Notes under the pieces: model-generated
Told to the model about the DNA's origin: nothing
What the model saw: the letters and a program-made list of their open reading frames with translations, nothing else
The model's database searches: none
From: Geofilum rubicundum JCM 15548
GTDB taxonomy: Bacteria; Bacteroidota; Bacteroidia; Bacteroidales; Marinilabiliaceae
DNA: 37,292 bases
NCBI RefSeq assembly: GCF_000974365.1
Contig: NZ_BAZW01000040.1
Span: forward strand, 1 to 37,292
Direction of reading: 5' to 3'
Position numbers and translations under genes: made by a program
Part shown: one piece after another, positions 8,750 through 16,490 of the stretch
Position numbering within the stretch: position 1 is the first letter of the stretch
How the letters are laid out: every line of letters begins with the position of its first letter

Positions 8750-8861
8750 CACCTCCGGGTATATTTTAGAGGCACGGTTATTGCAAACCCAATCACTAAG
8801 CCCTTAACTTTCACCTCTGTCTGTCTTGTAAAATGTGCGCCTGTTTAAAAACTATTGACCT

Positions 8862-9485
8862 ATGAAAAAAAAATTATCTTTGCTGCCTTTGCTCCTAATA
8901 TTTATGGGGATAGAAGTATCAGCCAACCATCTGGTAAACATGCCAAACGATTCAACGGAAGTTGAATCAGAAACACCGCAATTGAGCTACGAAGATCAAA
9001 TGCTGACCAAATTATTTTTGGACCACGTGAGTGACGGCAACGCTGAATGGGCCTTATCCATCTGGGAAGAAATATCTTTTAATGAAACCGAAGAGCTTCA
9101 ATCGGCCTATCTTAAGGCGTTGGAAGAAACCGGACAAAAGGAGGGGCTTTTTACGAAACATCAGGAACACCTGAAAAAGTACCCCGACAATCAGGCCTCA
9201 CGCTTCTTTATGGCCAAGCATTACTTTGCCAAAGCAGAAACCCAGTACCAAAGGGAGATGGCCAAATATAAGCAGAACGAAAACGCCACCACTTATGCCT
9301 ATTTGAGAAGGGAACTCTCCCGCTTATCGGAAGACTATCGCAAATCCCGCGACATCCTTCTGGAACTGCGCCAAATGGATCCCAACCAAAAAGCCTACAT
9401 ATTGCTTTTGAGAAACTGCTACATGCGCTTGAACAATGAAGCGGAAGTCAACCGATTGACCAAAGAACTGGAAGCGCTCGACTAA
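8862..9485 (+). CDS. Secreted protein with TPR-like helical repeats, function unknown
   Basis: This is a 207-residue protein that I do not recognise as a named family. A signal peptide is clear (MKKK, then a hydrophobic stretch, with likely cleavage near VSANH). The rest is predicted almost wholly helical: pairs of amphipathic helices with TPR-like features occur around ASRFFMAKHYFAKAE, SRDILLELRQMDP and AYILLLRNCYMRLNNEAE, so it probably acts in protein-protein contacts in the periplasm. Its stop codon overlaps the stop of the convergent glycosidase-like gene (shared bases 9482-9485). It sits inside the pectin locus, but a role there is only suggested by position. Confidence 0.75.
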   Translation: MKKKLSLLPLLLIFMGIEVSANHLVNMPNDSTEVESETPQLSYEDQMLTKLFLDHVSDGNAEWALSIWEEISFNETEELQSAYLKALEETGQKEGLFTKHQEHLKKYPDNQASRFFMAKHYFAKAETQYQREMAKYKQNENATTYAYLRRELSRLSEDYRKSRDILLELRQMDPNQKAYILLLRNCYMRLNNEAEVNRLTKELEALD

Positions 9486-11638
9486 TAGGACACCCAATTA
9501 TTCATATTTTCATATTGTACCTTCCAATGGCCGTTTTGCGGAAATCCATTGTTGCCCTCACTGTTTTTATAAGTACACATTAAAGACACGGCAGACAAGA
9601 TACCGCCATTGCCCGGTAAATAAAGGGGCAATTCGGCATGCTGATAATTGTGCCCGTTGACCAGATAGGTGTTTTTCGGGGTATCCATTAATAAAATATC
9701 CACTGCCTCGTGGGGGCGGTTCAAAAAAGTGGCGGTCATGGCAGCCAATGGAACATCCCATCCCCAGATGGTCTCCCATTGCCAGACGCTTCGAATCACA
9801 TCATAGGAACTTTCCAGAAATTCGAAATTCACATAAGCACTGGGCGGTAAAAAACCCATCATGCCCAACACCATGGGATGATCGGAGAGGTAGTCCCGGT
9901 TAATGTAGGAATCAGTGGCATCCTCGGTAAACAGATACAAATCGTTCTTGACCGGGAGGGGCGACAAATGATCAATCACTTGCTGCCATTTTTCGTCGGG
10001 TGCCAATCCGGCCCTCTCCCGCCACTTCTGCGCCGTCCGTAGTCCAAAGTCCCAGTAAGCCAGTTCAAAAGCGGCATTCTCAGTCGTCTCAGGCGCAAAG
10101 CGCTCCTGGGCAGGAATGAGTGGCGGACCCAGCACATAGCGCTGATCGGTACTGTCCCAACGGGCATAGGAGGCCATAAAATCAGCCGTGGCAAAAACCA
10201 GGTCCTGGTATTTTTCTGCCAGACGGTCTCTTTGGTAATCATTCTGCCACAGCAACTCAGAAAAATAGATGATATGGGGCTGCTGCCAAATCAAAAAGGT
10301 ACCAATGGTACTGGGACTTTCAGCGCCATCGGGCGCTATCATCTTGGGCCATCGAACCCCGTCGTACCCCTGCCATTGGGCCGTTTGTCGGGCCTTATCA
10401 AAAATCGTATGGTAATAATCCAACTGCTCCTCTATCAAGTCGGTCCGGTTCCACAAAATAAAGTGCAAGGCGTGCCACCAGTGCATCTCCAGATGAAATT
10501 TTCCATGCCAGCTATTCATGGTCAGTCCCGTTTCCTGCGGCGGATAAGGCCCTGTGCATTGTAACCGGGTCAGGTATTGCGACAAAACCACCCGTCGTTC
10601 CAGCTCAAAAGCTATTGGGTCGGTACATTCCGAAAAATCAACGGCGGCCCCACTCTCCCAGAACCGGGGCCACTGTTCGCGACTGCTGCTTTGAACAGCG
10701 CTGAAATCGGGCAATAGGTCATCCGCCTCTGCCTGCGAAAACAAAACGGCCAGTTCTATTTCATCTTCACCTGTCGGCACCAAATAATAATCATGTAAGG
10801 CGCTTGTCTCAATGGAGGCGGTGCCCGACCATTGCAAGGAGGTGTAATAGGTGATATCGTCCAGGGCTCTTTGGAACCGACAGGATTGGGCATCCAGCGG
10901 GATCAGGGTGGTGGAGTGACGGTCGGGTTGCCCCAGATCATAGCCGGAGGAAAACTTGTCAGGATGACCATAGGGAAATCGCAGACGCATCCTGAGACGC
11001 CCCTCTTCCAGCAAGGAAGAGGCAATCCGAAAGGCAACGGCGTCTTTCTCCTGGTGTGCCACCGTTGTCACCTCAACAGGCACACCTTCTACGCTAAAAG
11101 AGCTTTTCATTTCACCCGTCCATAAATCCAGCTCCTGATGCACATCCTCAAGAGCATCCAAAGCCACCACATTACCGTCCAAAAGTTGTATCTCCAGTCC
11201 GACAAGTCCCAAATGCAACCGATGCGGATTTTCACGCAACCACTTGGTGGCCGATTGCTGTCGCTGACTTCCTTCTCCCTCGTACTGGTACAAGTAGGGG
11301 ACAGAATCCTGGCCGGTCCAGTAGCGCCTGGTCACATCATCAAAGGTATAATCTCCCTGATTGGGAAAGGAATTCCAGCCCCAATCGGATAGGGTACCTA
11401 AAGGAATACCCTGTTCGTAATGGTCGGGAAAACTTTGCATGCCCGTAATATCTGCTGTAAAGGCAAAGGTCCCATTGCCCACCGTAAGCGGTGACAGTGC
11501 ATCCTTTGACTGATGAATAATGGTATGACGCGCCACAAGGGCCTTTCGGTCAATTCCCGGGGGCTTATTTGAGCAGTTCGTTAACACACTCAAGCATAAG
11601 ACTAAAGCAATCATCAGTGGCAATGTCAATTGGCGCAT
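9482..11638 (-). CDS. Six-hairpin glycosidase-like lipoprotein, substrate unknown
   Basis: This is a predicted 718-residue lipoprotein with an N-terminal beta-sandwich and a C-terminal (alpha/alpha)6 barrel like those of GH65- and GH95-type glycosidases. A lipobox (VLTNC, Cys22) ends the signal peptide, so it is anchored in a membrane and probably faces the cell surface or periplasm. The barrel shows repeated Trp-rich helical motifs: WHGKFHLEMHWWHALHF, QGYDGVRWPKM, SPSTIGTFLIWQQPH and WETIWGWDVP. The acidic residues within these are candidate catalytic residues, but I cannot assign them or a CAZy family with confidence. I chose the ATG at 11638 because it gives a standard signal; the ATG at 11665 adds only nine residues. 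Its place in a pectin locus suggests a side-chain sugar linkage. Confidence 0.75.
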   Translation of the reverse strand: MRQLTLPLMIALVLCLSVLTNCSNKPPGIDRKALVARHTIIHQSKDALSPLTVGNGTFAFTADITGMQSFPDHYEQGIPLGTLSDWGWNSFPNQGDYTFDDVTRRYWTGQDSVPYLYQYEGEGSQRQQSATKWLRENPHRLHLGLVGLEIQLLDGNVVALDALEDVHQELDLWTGEMKSSFSVEGVPVEVTTVAHQEKDAVAFRIASSLLEEGRLRMRLRFPYGHPDKFSSGYDLGQPDRHSTTLIPLDAQSCRFQRALDDITYYTSLQWSGTASIETSALHDYYLVPTGEDEIELAVLFSQAEADDLLPDFSAVQSSSREQWPRFWESGAAVDFSECTDPIAFELERRVVLSQYLTRLQCTGPYPPQETGLTMNSWHGKFHLEMHWWHALHFILWNRTDLIEEQLDYYHTIFDKARQTAQWQGYDGVRWPKMIAPDGAESPSTIGTFLIWQQPHIIYFSELLWQNDYQRDRLAEKYQDLVFATADFMASYARWDSTDQRYVLGPPLIPAQERFAPETTENAAFELAYWDFGLRTAQKWRERAGLAPDEKWQQVIDHLSPLPVKNDLYLFTEDATDSYINRDYLSDHPMVLGMMGFLPPSAYVNFEFLESSYDVIRSVWQWETIWGWDVPLAAMTATFLNRPHEAVDILLMDTPKNTYLVNGHNYQHAELPLYLPGNGGILSAVSLMCTYKNSEGNNGFPQNGHWKVQYENMNNWVSY

Positions 11639-11732
11639 AGCAATTTGGTATTTTTTCCGGATCAATACAATTCAATGGCTTGAAGATACTAAATATTAAC
11701 AAATCTCGATATCCCCGAAAATTTGGTTTTTG

Positions 11733-11746
11733 AGTTCCCGGGAACT
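11733..11746. promoter_or_regulatory. Perfect 14-bp palindrome in divergent intergenic region
   Basis: AGTTCCCGGGAACT is a perfect GC-centred palindrome in an otherwise AT-rich 270-base region between the glycosidase-like lipoprotein (minus) and the plug-only protein (plus). Its lack of spacer and its position between divergent genes suggest a regulator binding site, not an RNA terminator. The binding protein is unknown. No exact TAnnTTTG promoter was found for either gene here. Confidence 0.4.
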
Positions 11747-11844
11747 TTCAACTAATTGGGAATAACTTCGGCGTATCCTGGGCAAGGATAATGAAAATTT
11801 AGTTGTTTCTTTATTAATTGAAATACCGACTTTTAGATAAAACC

Positions 11845-11877
11845 AGTAAGGGTTTTTCCGACCCCGATGGTCTTACT
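11845..11877 (+). other. Leader hairpin before the plug-only gene
   Basis: AGTAAG (11845-11850) pairs with CTTACT (11872-11877), and the intervening bases can form further G-C pairs (GGT with ACC). It lies 35 bases before the start codon and could be an mRNA leader structure. A functional role is only a possibility. Confidence 0.3.
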
Positions 11878-11911
11878 AAAAAGCAACAATATTCATTATA
11901 GACATTTAGTT

Positions 11912-12601
11912 ATGAAGACAACACTAATCGTTTGGATCCTTATAAGCCTGTTGAATGCAAGTGCCCTGGCACAGACGCGGGTGGTTGAAGGTTTTGTCAC
12001 CACGCTCAACGATTTAACGGTGAGCAACCTGCGGGTTACTGCCGAAAAAGCGGGCTCGGCGGTAATGACCGACAGTCTGGGCCGTTTTACCATCGTGACG
12101 AACGCGAAGGACGTCCTCCGGCTTACCAGTCGCGATAATATTTTCAAGGACTCAAAAGTGCGCATCAACCGTCGCACCCCCGACACCCTGAACATTCATC
12201 TTACTTTCAACAACACACCGGAGAACCAGGAGCTGGTGGTGGGTTACGGCTATGTTAAACGCAGCGAACTGACCCAATCTGTGTCCCAAATGGAAAACAA
12301 GCGCAACGATTTTTGTCACTACTCCAACATCTTTGAACTCATCAAAGGCCGTTTAGCGGGTGTTCAAGTGGTGGGTGGCGGACGAGAGCCAGAGGTCATC
12401 ATCCGCGGCATCTCCTCCATTAACTCATCCAATGCCGCCCTATATGTCGTCGATGGCATGGTGGTTAACAGTATTTCTCACATCAGTCCCTGCCATGTTA
12501 AAAGCATTAGCGTTCTCAAAGATTCATCCGCTTCGATATACGGAAGCAGGGGCGCCAATGGGGTTGTTCTGATCGAGACCAAAAAGGGCGGCCAGCCATA
12601 G
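11912..12601 (+). CDS. Free-standing TonB-receptor plug-domain protein without a barrel
   Basis: This 229-residue protein looks like only the N-terminal part of a SusC-type receptor. A signal peptide (ending ALAQ) precedes a carboxypeptidase-regulatory-like fold (VVEGFVTTLNDL to about 100) and then a plug domain with GYGYVKRSELTQSVS, IKGRLAGVQVVGGG, VIIRGISS, ALYVVDGMVV and IYGSRGANGVVLIETKKG, matching the plug of the SusC in this same locus motif by motif. It stops right after the plug, and a strong terminator lies 40 bases downstream, so it looks like a designed short protein and not a truncated receptor. The start at 11912 was chosen because it gives the signal peptide. It may interact with SusC, SusD or TonB, but no function is established. 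Confidence 0.8.
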   Translation: MKTTLIVWILISLLNASALAQTRVVEGFVTTLNDLTVSNLRVTAEKAGSAVMTDSLGRFTIVTNAKDVLRLTSRDNIFKDSKVRINRRTPDTLNIHLTFNNTPENQELVVGYGYVKRSELTQSVSQMENKRNDFCHYSNIFELIKGRLAGVQVVGGGREPEVIIRGISSINSSNAALYVVDGMVVNSISHISPCHVKSISVLKDSSASIYGSRGANGVVLIETKKGGQP

Positions 12602-12640
12602 GACCATAAAGCTGAAAACACCCAATTGGGATTTATTAAT

Positions 12641-12670
12641 AAAGGGTACAGCCATCCAGCTGTACCCTTT
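12641..12670. terminator. Bidirectional intrinsic terminator
   Basis: A perfect 12-bp stem (AAAGGGTACAGC and GCTGTACCCTTT) encloses the loop CATCCA, between the stops of the plug-only gene (plus) and the DUF4957/DUF5123 gene (minus). Both sides run into T/A-rich sequence, so it can serve both genes and mark the 3' end of the susCD operon. Confidence 0.8.
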
Positions 12671-12707
12671 ATCGTAATCAAATTTAAACATGAGATCATT
12701 TATGCCT

Positions 12708-14321
12708 CTACCACCAGCGAGGATCACCAACTCTTTCAACCAGAGCAGGGTCGCTCACGGAATAATCATTGGCTGAAGGATCGGCAAATACTTCGGCAGA
12801 TGGCTGACCGAAATCTTCCAAATCAATGGGATACAAAAACTCATTGGTCTCCGTATGGGTACTCCATTTTTGATCGCTGGTTCTAAAACCCTTATCCACG
12901 GTTACAACGGCTCCGCCACTTCGGATTCCACGGCTGGTCTCACTGCCCCAGGCCGGACCAAAGATGGAATTCTTAATCAGCACGCCACCGGGTACTTCTT
13001 TGTTCTCCAGATCCAGCATGTAATCGCCACTGCCATTGGGCATGAAACAAGCCGTCACATGCTCAATCGTCACCGAATGAATGGAAGGTGTTTTGCGGGC
13101 CACAATGAATTTCTGCGTATGACTAATGGTGGAATTGGAAACAATGATGTCACCACCAAAAGAGGCATCGTGGTCAAAGTTCAGCACGCCGTAGCCGGCA
13201 ATGGAATCCACAAAACAGTTGTTCATGACAAATTTATCAATGGTGGTGGCCGATTTCATCCGCACTACGCCCCGCTTGTAACGAATGTCGCAGTTTTCAA
13301 AGTTCAGTTCGCCGACAACGGCTCCGCCATTCCCAAAGTTAAAGATGTAGGTTCCGCCAAAGTTTCCATCGGCATCCCTGGGTTTGTCCGGGTGATCGGT
13401 AAAGACAATCTTCTCAAACTTCAGGGCGCCCACCTGGGCATCAGCTACCAGGTCAAAATTATTGGCCACCGCCATAATGGCAAAGCCTTTGAGACTCAAT
13501 CCGGTTACAAACCTTACCGAAGTAGACAATTGAAGGCCTGTGCTCAGACTATAGGTGGTGCCTCCCGAAAGAACCATGGTAAAACCTTCCGGATAGAGGG
13601 CGCTCAACTCATCTATGTAAGTCTGGGTCAATAACTCATAACTCTCTTCCTCGGTTAATTCTCTGAGATCCACCACATCGCCTTCAAAAAGTTGAGAGGG
13701 CACGGTGGTGAACGACTTCTTGCCCATGTATTCTCCGCCTGAATAGGCTTTGACCACAAAGGTGGTCTCGGGCGTCAGCTGACTCAAAATAACTTCTCCC
13801 GCCGCATGGTCCGCTTCAGTTAATACAACGGTGGCTACCAGGGTATCGTTTCTTGAGACAACCAGGCTGTCATATTGGGCTTCCGTCCATTTAATGCGGG
13901 CGCGATTATCAATCACATCTTCGGCGCCCGGCGTTACCAGACGGGTGGGATAATCCGAGGTCTTGATGTTTTCACCCACAAAAAAATCGGAATTCAAGCT
14001 ACTGCCCATGGAACGAATCCGCAATTGGTAATTGGTGTCATAATCCAGATCCTCAAAAGTGTAAAAAGTGGTATCTGTTTCCACATCATGTAAAACCGTC
14101 TCAAATGAGTCGACCGACAATTGCAGATTAAACAAGTGGGCGCCTTCATACTTATCCCACTCCACCCGGATCCAGGTGCCACTATAGGTGGTCTCCTTTA
14201 CAACGGGCCGGAACAAACGATCCGGCGTTCCCAGATTCTCCTCGTCATCACATCCGGTAAACAGACCGAAAAGTGATAAAACCAGTAGCCCTGACAGGCT
14301 TAATTTTATATTTTTTTTCAT
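12708..14321 (-). CDS. DUF4957/DUF5123 beta-helix lipoprotein with fibronectin type III domains
   Basis: This is a 537-residue surface lipoprotein (lipobox LFTGC, Cys24) with two fibronectin type III-like domains at about 35-125 and 130-210. A right-handed beta-helix follows, with repeated short strands such as GELNFENCDIRYKRGVV, FVMNNCFVDSIAGYGVL and IIVSNSTISHTQKF. The C-terminal YSVSDPALVERVGDPRWW is typical of the DUF5123 tail. Proteins of this design accompany SusC/SusD pairs in pectin loci and are thought to bind or process pectic glycans outside the cell. It is the third gene of the susC-susD operon, separated from susD by a hairpin. I see no clear catalytic signature, so a glycan-binding role is the more cautious reading. 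Confidence 0.82.
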   Translation of the reverse strand: MKKNIKLSLSGLLVLSLFGLFTGCDDEENLGTPDRLFRPVVKETTYSGTWIRVEWDKYEGAHLFNLQLSVDSFETVLHDVETDTTFYTFEDLDYDTNYQLRIRSMGSSLNSDFFVGENIKTSDYPTRLVTPGAEDVIDNRARIKWTEAQYDSLVVSRNDTLVATVVLTEADHAAGEVILSQLTPETTFVVKAYSGGEYMGKKSFTTVPSQLFEGDVVDLRELTEEESYELLTQTYIDELSALYPEGFTMVLSGGTTYSLSTGLQLSTSVRFVTGLSLKGFAIMAVANNFDLVADAQVGALKFEKIVFTDHPDKPRDADGNFGGTYIFNFGNGGAVVGELNFENCDIRYKRGVVRMKSATTIDKFVMNNCFVDSIAGYGVLNFDHDASFGGDIIVSNSTISHTQKFIVARKTPSIHSVTIEHVTACFMPNGSGDYMLDLENKEVPGGVLIKNSIFGPAWGSETSRGIRSGGAVVTVDKGFRTSDQKWSTHTETNEFLYPIDLEDFGQPSAEVFADPSANDYSVSDPALVERVGDPRWW

Positions 14322-14412
14322 GATTGTGATTTTTTATGGTCTTACAAAAATTCTATGCAATTGACAACCAATATTTTTTTGATTATCTGACATAACTCTT
14401 TGCTATTCATTA

Positions 14413-14465
14413 AGAAATACATCCCCTGACTTTCCTTTTAAGGTGATAACAAAGAATGTATTTCT
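14413..14465 (-). other. Intercistronic hairpin between susD and the beta-helix lipoprotein gene
   Basis: AGAAATACAT (14413-14422) and ATGTATTTCT (14456-14465) form a perfect 10-bp inverted repeat with a 33-base spacer, inside which CCTTTTAAGG is a further palindrome. On the minus strand no U-run follows, so it is unlikely to be a simple terminator; it may stabilise the susCD part of the mRNA or tune expression of the downstream gene. Confidence 0.45.
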
Positions 14466-14478
14466 CATTTTCTTCAAA

Positions 14479-16440
14479 TTAATTCATAACATGTCCATAA
14501 CCCTCATTGGTCAGAAACTCACTGGCCTCAATGGTCTGGGTAGAGATGGGCAACAGATAGGGCACGGCTGACTGCCCGCTCTCATCCTTATAGCCTCTCC
14601 AGCATCGTTCGGTATAATCGGCCGGCTCATAATACTCCTCGCCGCTATTCTCGTCGGTCACCTTTTTAAACAGATTACGGGCCCAGTTGGCTCTGGCATA
14701 AGCGCCTTCATTTCCCTCAGCATCCAATTCTGTAACATCAACGATTAATTCAGGCACCAACTCCGGCTTATATTTTGTATTCAGGAAAGTAATATGTCCA
14801 TTGTCTATTTGATAGTACAGATAGTCGGCCAAATTTGCATATTGCGCCACTTCCGGATTCGACATCTCCAACTGATGTGCAGCCTTGCCCATATTGTTCA
14901 GCGTCTCTTTGGTCTCCACTATTTTTTGACCATAAATATTCCAGCGAACCAAATCAAATTTGCGCAGACCTTCACCGCCCAATTCCCAGGCGCGCTCATC
15001 CACTACGGCATTAAAGAAATCCTCCTCTGAAGTGATGTTGTTCACATAAGCCTCTACCTTTGAAGCATGAGCTTCTGCCGGGAAGGCTCTGCGCCTTACT
15101 CTTTTCAGGGCATCTTTGGCCAAGGCAGAGGGACCATTCAATTCATTCTCCGCTTCCGCCAACATCAACAGCACATCTGAATAACGCATCAAAGGCCAGT
15201 TGATACCGGTTCCTTTGGAAGAGGAAGCACCCGGACTGGAATTCAGCCACAAACGGTTCCATTTGGCCACCGCCAAACCGGTTATAGAAGACACTTGTTC
15301 CTCGGTATCGCTGACAAACTCGACTTTAGAGACGGTGGCATCCCTGCGGACATCAGCATCATCGAACGAAAAGTAGTAGGCCGGAGAAAGATTCACCTGA
15401 ATGGTGGTGGAACCTTTTGAACTGCTGCGTACAGTGGTGCCAACGCACCAGCCAACATCTCCCCCGTTGGCGGCCATAAAGGCTACTTCAAACAACACGT
15501 CATCATTCACCGGCGCAATCCATTCACACTGGTTGCGAAAAACCTTGGCAAAATCAGCATTTAAGGCCCGGTCCTTCAAAGCCACCAGCTTTTGGGCATA
15601 TTCCCTGGCCAGCAGGTAATAGTCCTCAGAAGTGCGGGCTACCCTTTGACTGCCATCCAGGGCCGTATAGGTAACGGCCAGACTTTCATCTCCGGAGGTA
15701 TCCAGGTAATCGTCCGCTTTTTTCATGGTACCATCCACAGTCATGCCATAGCCTGCACGAAAAAGGGCCAAACGACTAATCATGCCCATGGCAAATTCGC
15801 GGTTCATGCGCTCAATACCGGCGGAGTATTCATCAGCAAAGAACATCTCACCTTCAATGTCCACCAAATCCTGAATACATCCCGTATAGATGATATTTTT
15901 ATCTGTTTTGGGAATATCCAGCTCCATACCGGCCTTGGCGGCCTCGGTAAAGTAAGGGACATCACCAAAGAAATTGATCAATAGATAGTAACGGTAGGCA
16001 CGGAGCGCATAGGCTTCACCCAGATACATCCGCATGGTGGGGTCATTGGCCAATGAACTGGCCTGGATGCCTTCAATGATCTGATTGGCCCGATCAATAA
16101 CCAGATAATTGTCGCGCCAGGACTTAAAAATATCATTAAAACCGCTTAAGAATCCGCCCTGTAGCGACCAAACGTCACGTCGGGACCCGTCGGGATTGGC
16201 AGAGGGTTGCATCACTTCTACATCGGTGTTTTGCATCCAGACATTGGACATCCGGGAGGTATAGGTATCCTCCGCAAACAACTGATAAGCACCCATTAAC
16301 ATCATTTTAGCATCTTCCGTATTCGAAAACACATAATCGGTATCGAAAGAAGATGGCGCTTCCACTTCGAGATAGTCCTCACATGAAGAGAACACGGTCG
16401 CGAAGCAGACAATCCCCAATATATATTTACTTATTTTCAT
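14479..16440 (-). CDS. SusD/RagB-family glycan-binding lipoprotein
   Basis: This is a 653-residue surface lipoprotein that forms the lid of the SusC transporter and binds the incoming oligosaccharide. A lipobox (FSSC, Cys20) is followed by EDYLEVEAPSS, the usual SusD start. TPR-like helices occur early (YLGEAYALRAYRYYLLINFFGDVPYFTEA is the hallmark region). The C-terminal part has the typical LMRYSDVLLMLAEAENELNG and a late ERAWELGGEGLRKFDLVRW segment. It is about 100 residues longer than many SusD proteins. It lies 50 bases after susC and is co-transcribed with it. The substrate is inferred from the neighbouring enzymes to be a pectic oligosaccharide. Confidence 0.95.
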   Translation of the reverse strand: MKISKYILGIVCFATVFSSCEDYLEVEAPSSFDTDYVFSNTEDAKMMLMGAYQLFAEDTYTSRMSNVWMQNTDVEVMQPSANPDGSRRDVWSLQGGFLSGFNDIFKSWRDNYLVIDRANQIIEGIQASSLANDPTMRMYLGEAYALRAYRYYLLINFFGDVPYFTEAAKAGMELDIPKTDKNIIYTGCIQDLVDIEGEMFFADEYSAGIERMNREFAMGMISRLALFRAGYGMTVDGTMKKADDYLDTSGDESLAVTYTALDGSQRVARTSEDYYLLAREYAQKLVALKDRALNADFAKVFRNQCEWIAPVNDDVLFEVAFMAANGGDVGWCVGTTVRSSSKGSTTIQVNLSPAYYFSFDDADVRRDATVSKVEFVSDTEEQVSSITGLAVAKWNRLWLNSSPGASSSKGTGINWPLMRYSDVLLMLAEAENELNGPSALAKDALKRVRRRAFPAEAHASKVEAYVNNITSEEDFFNAVVDERAWELGGEGLRKFDLVRWNIYGQKIVETKETLNNMGKAAHQLEMSNPEVAQYANLADYLYYQIDNGHITFLNTKYKPELVPELIVDVTELDAEGNEGAYARANWARNLFKKVTDENSGEEYYEPADYTERCWRGYKDESGQSAVPYLLPISTQTIEASEFLTNEGYGHVMN

Positions 16441-16490
16441 ACCCTTATATTTTAGTTGCTGTGGCCTTATAAAAGGCCTATCATTTTAAT

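Noticed and set aside
9567-10242. Small minus-strand open frames at 9567-9779 and 9976-10242
   Set aside because: They are out-of-frame shadows within the six-hairpin lipoprotein gene, whose Trp-rich motifs run unbroken through this stretch.
11912-12601. Plug-only gene as a truncated SusC pseudogene
   Set aside because: No barrel-like coding follows in any frame, and a strong terminator stands 40 bases after the stop; the short form looks intended.
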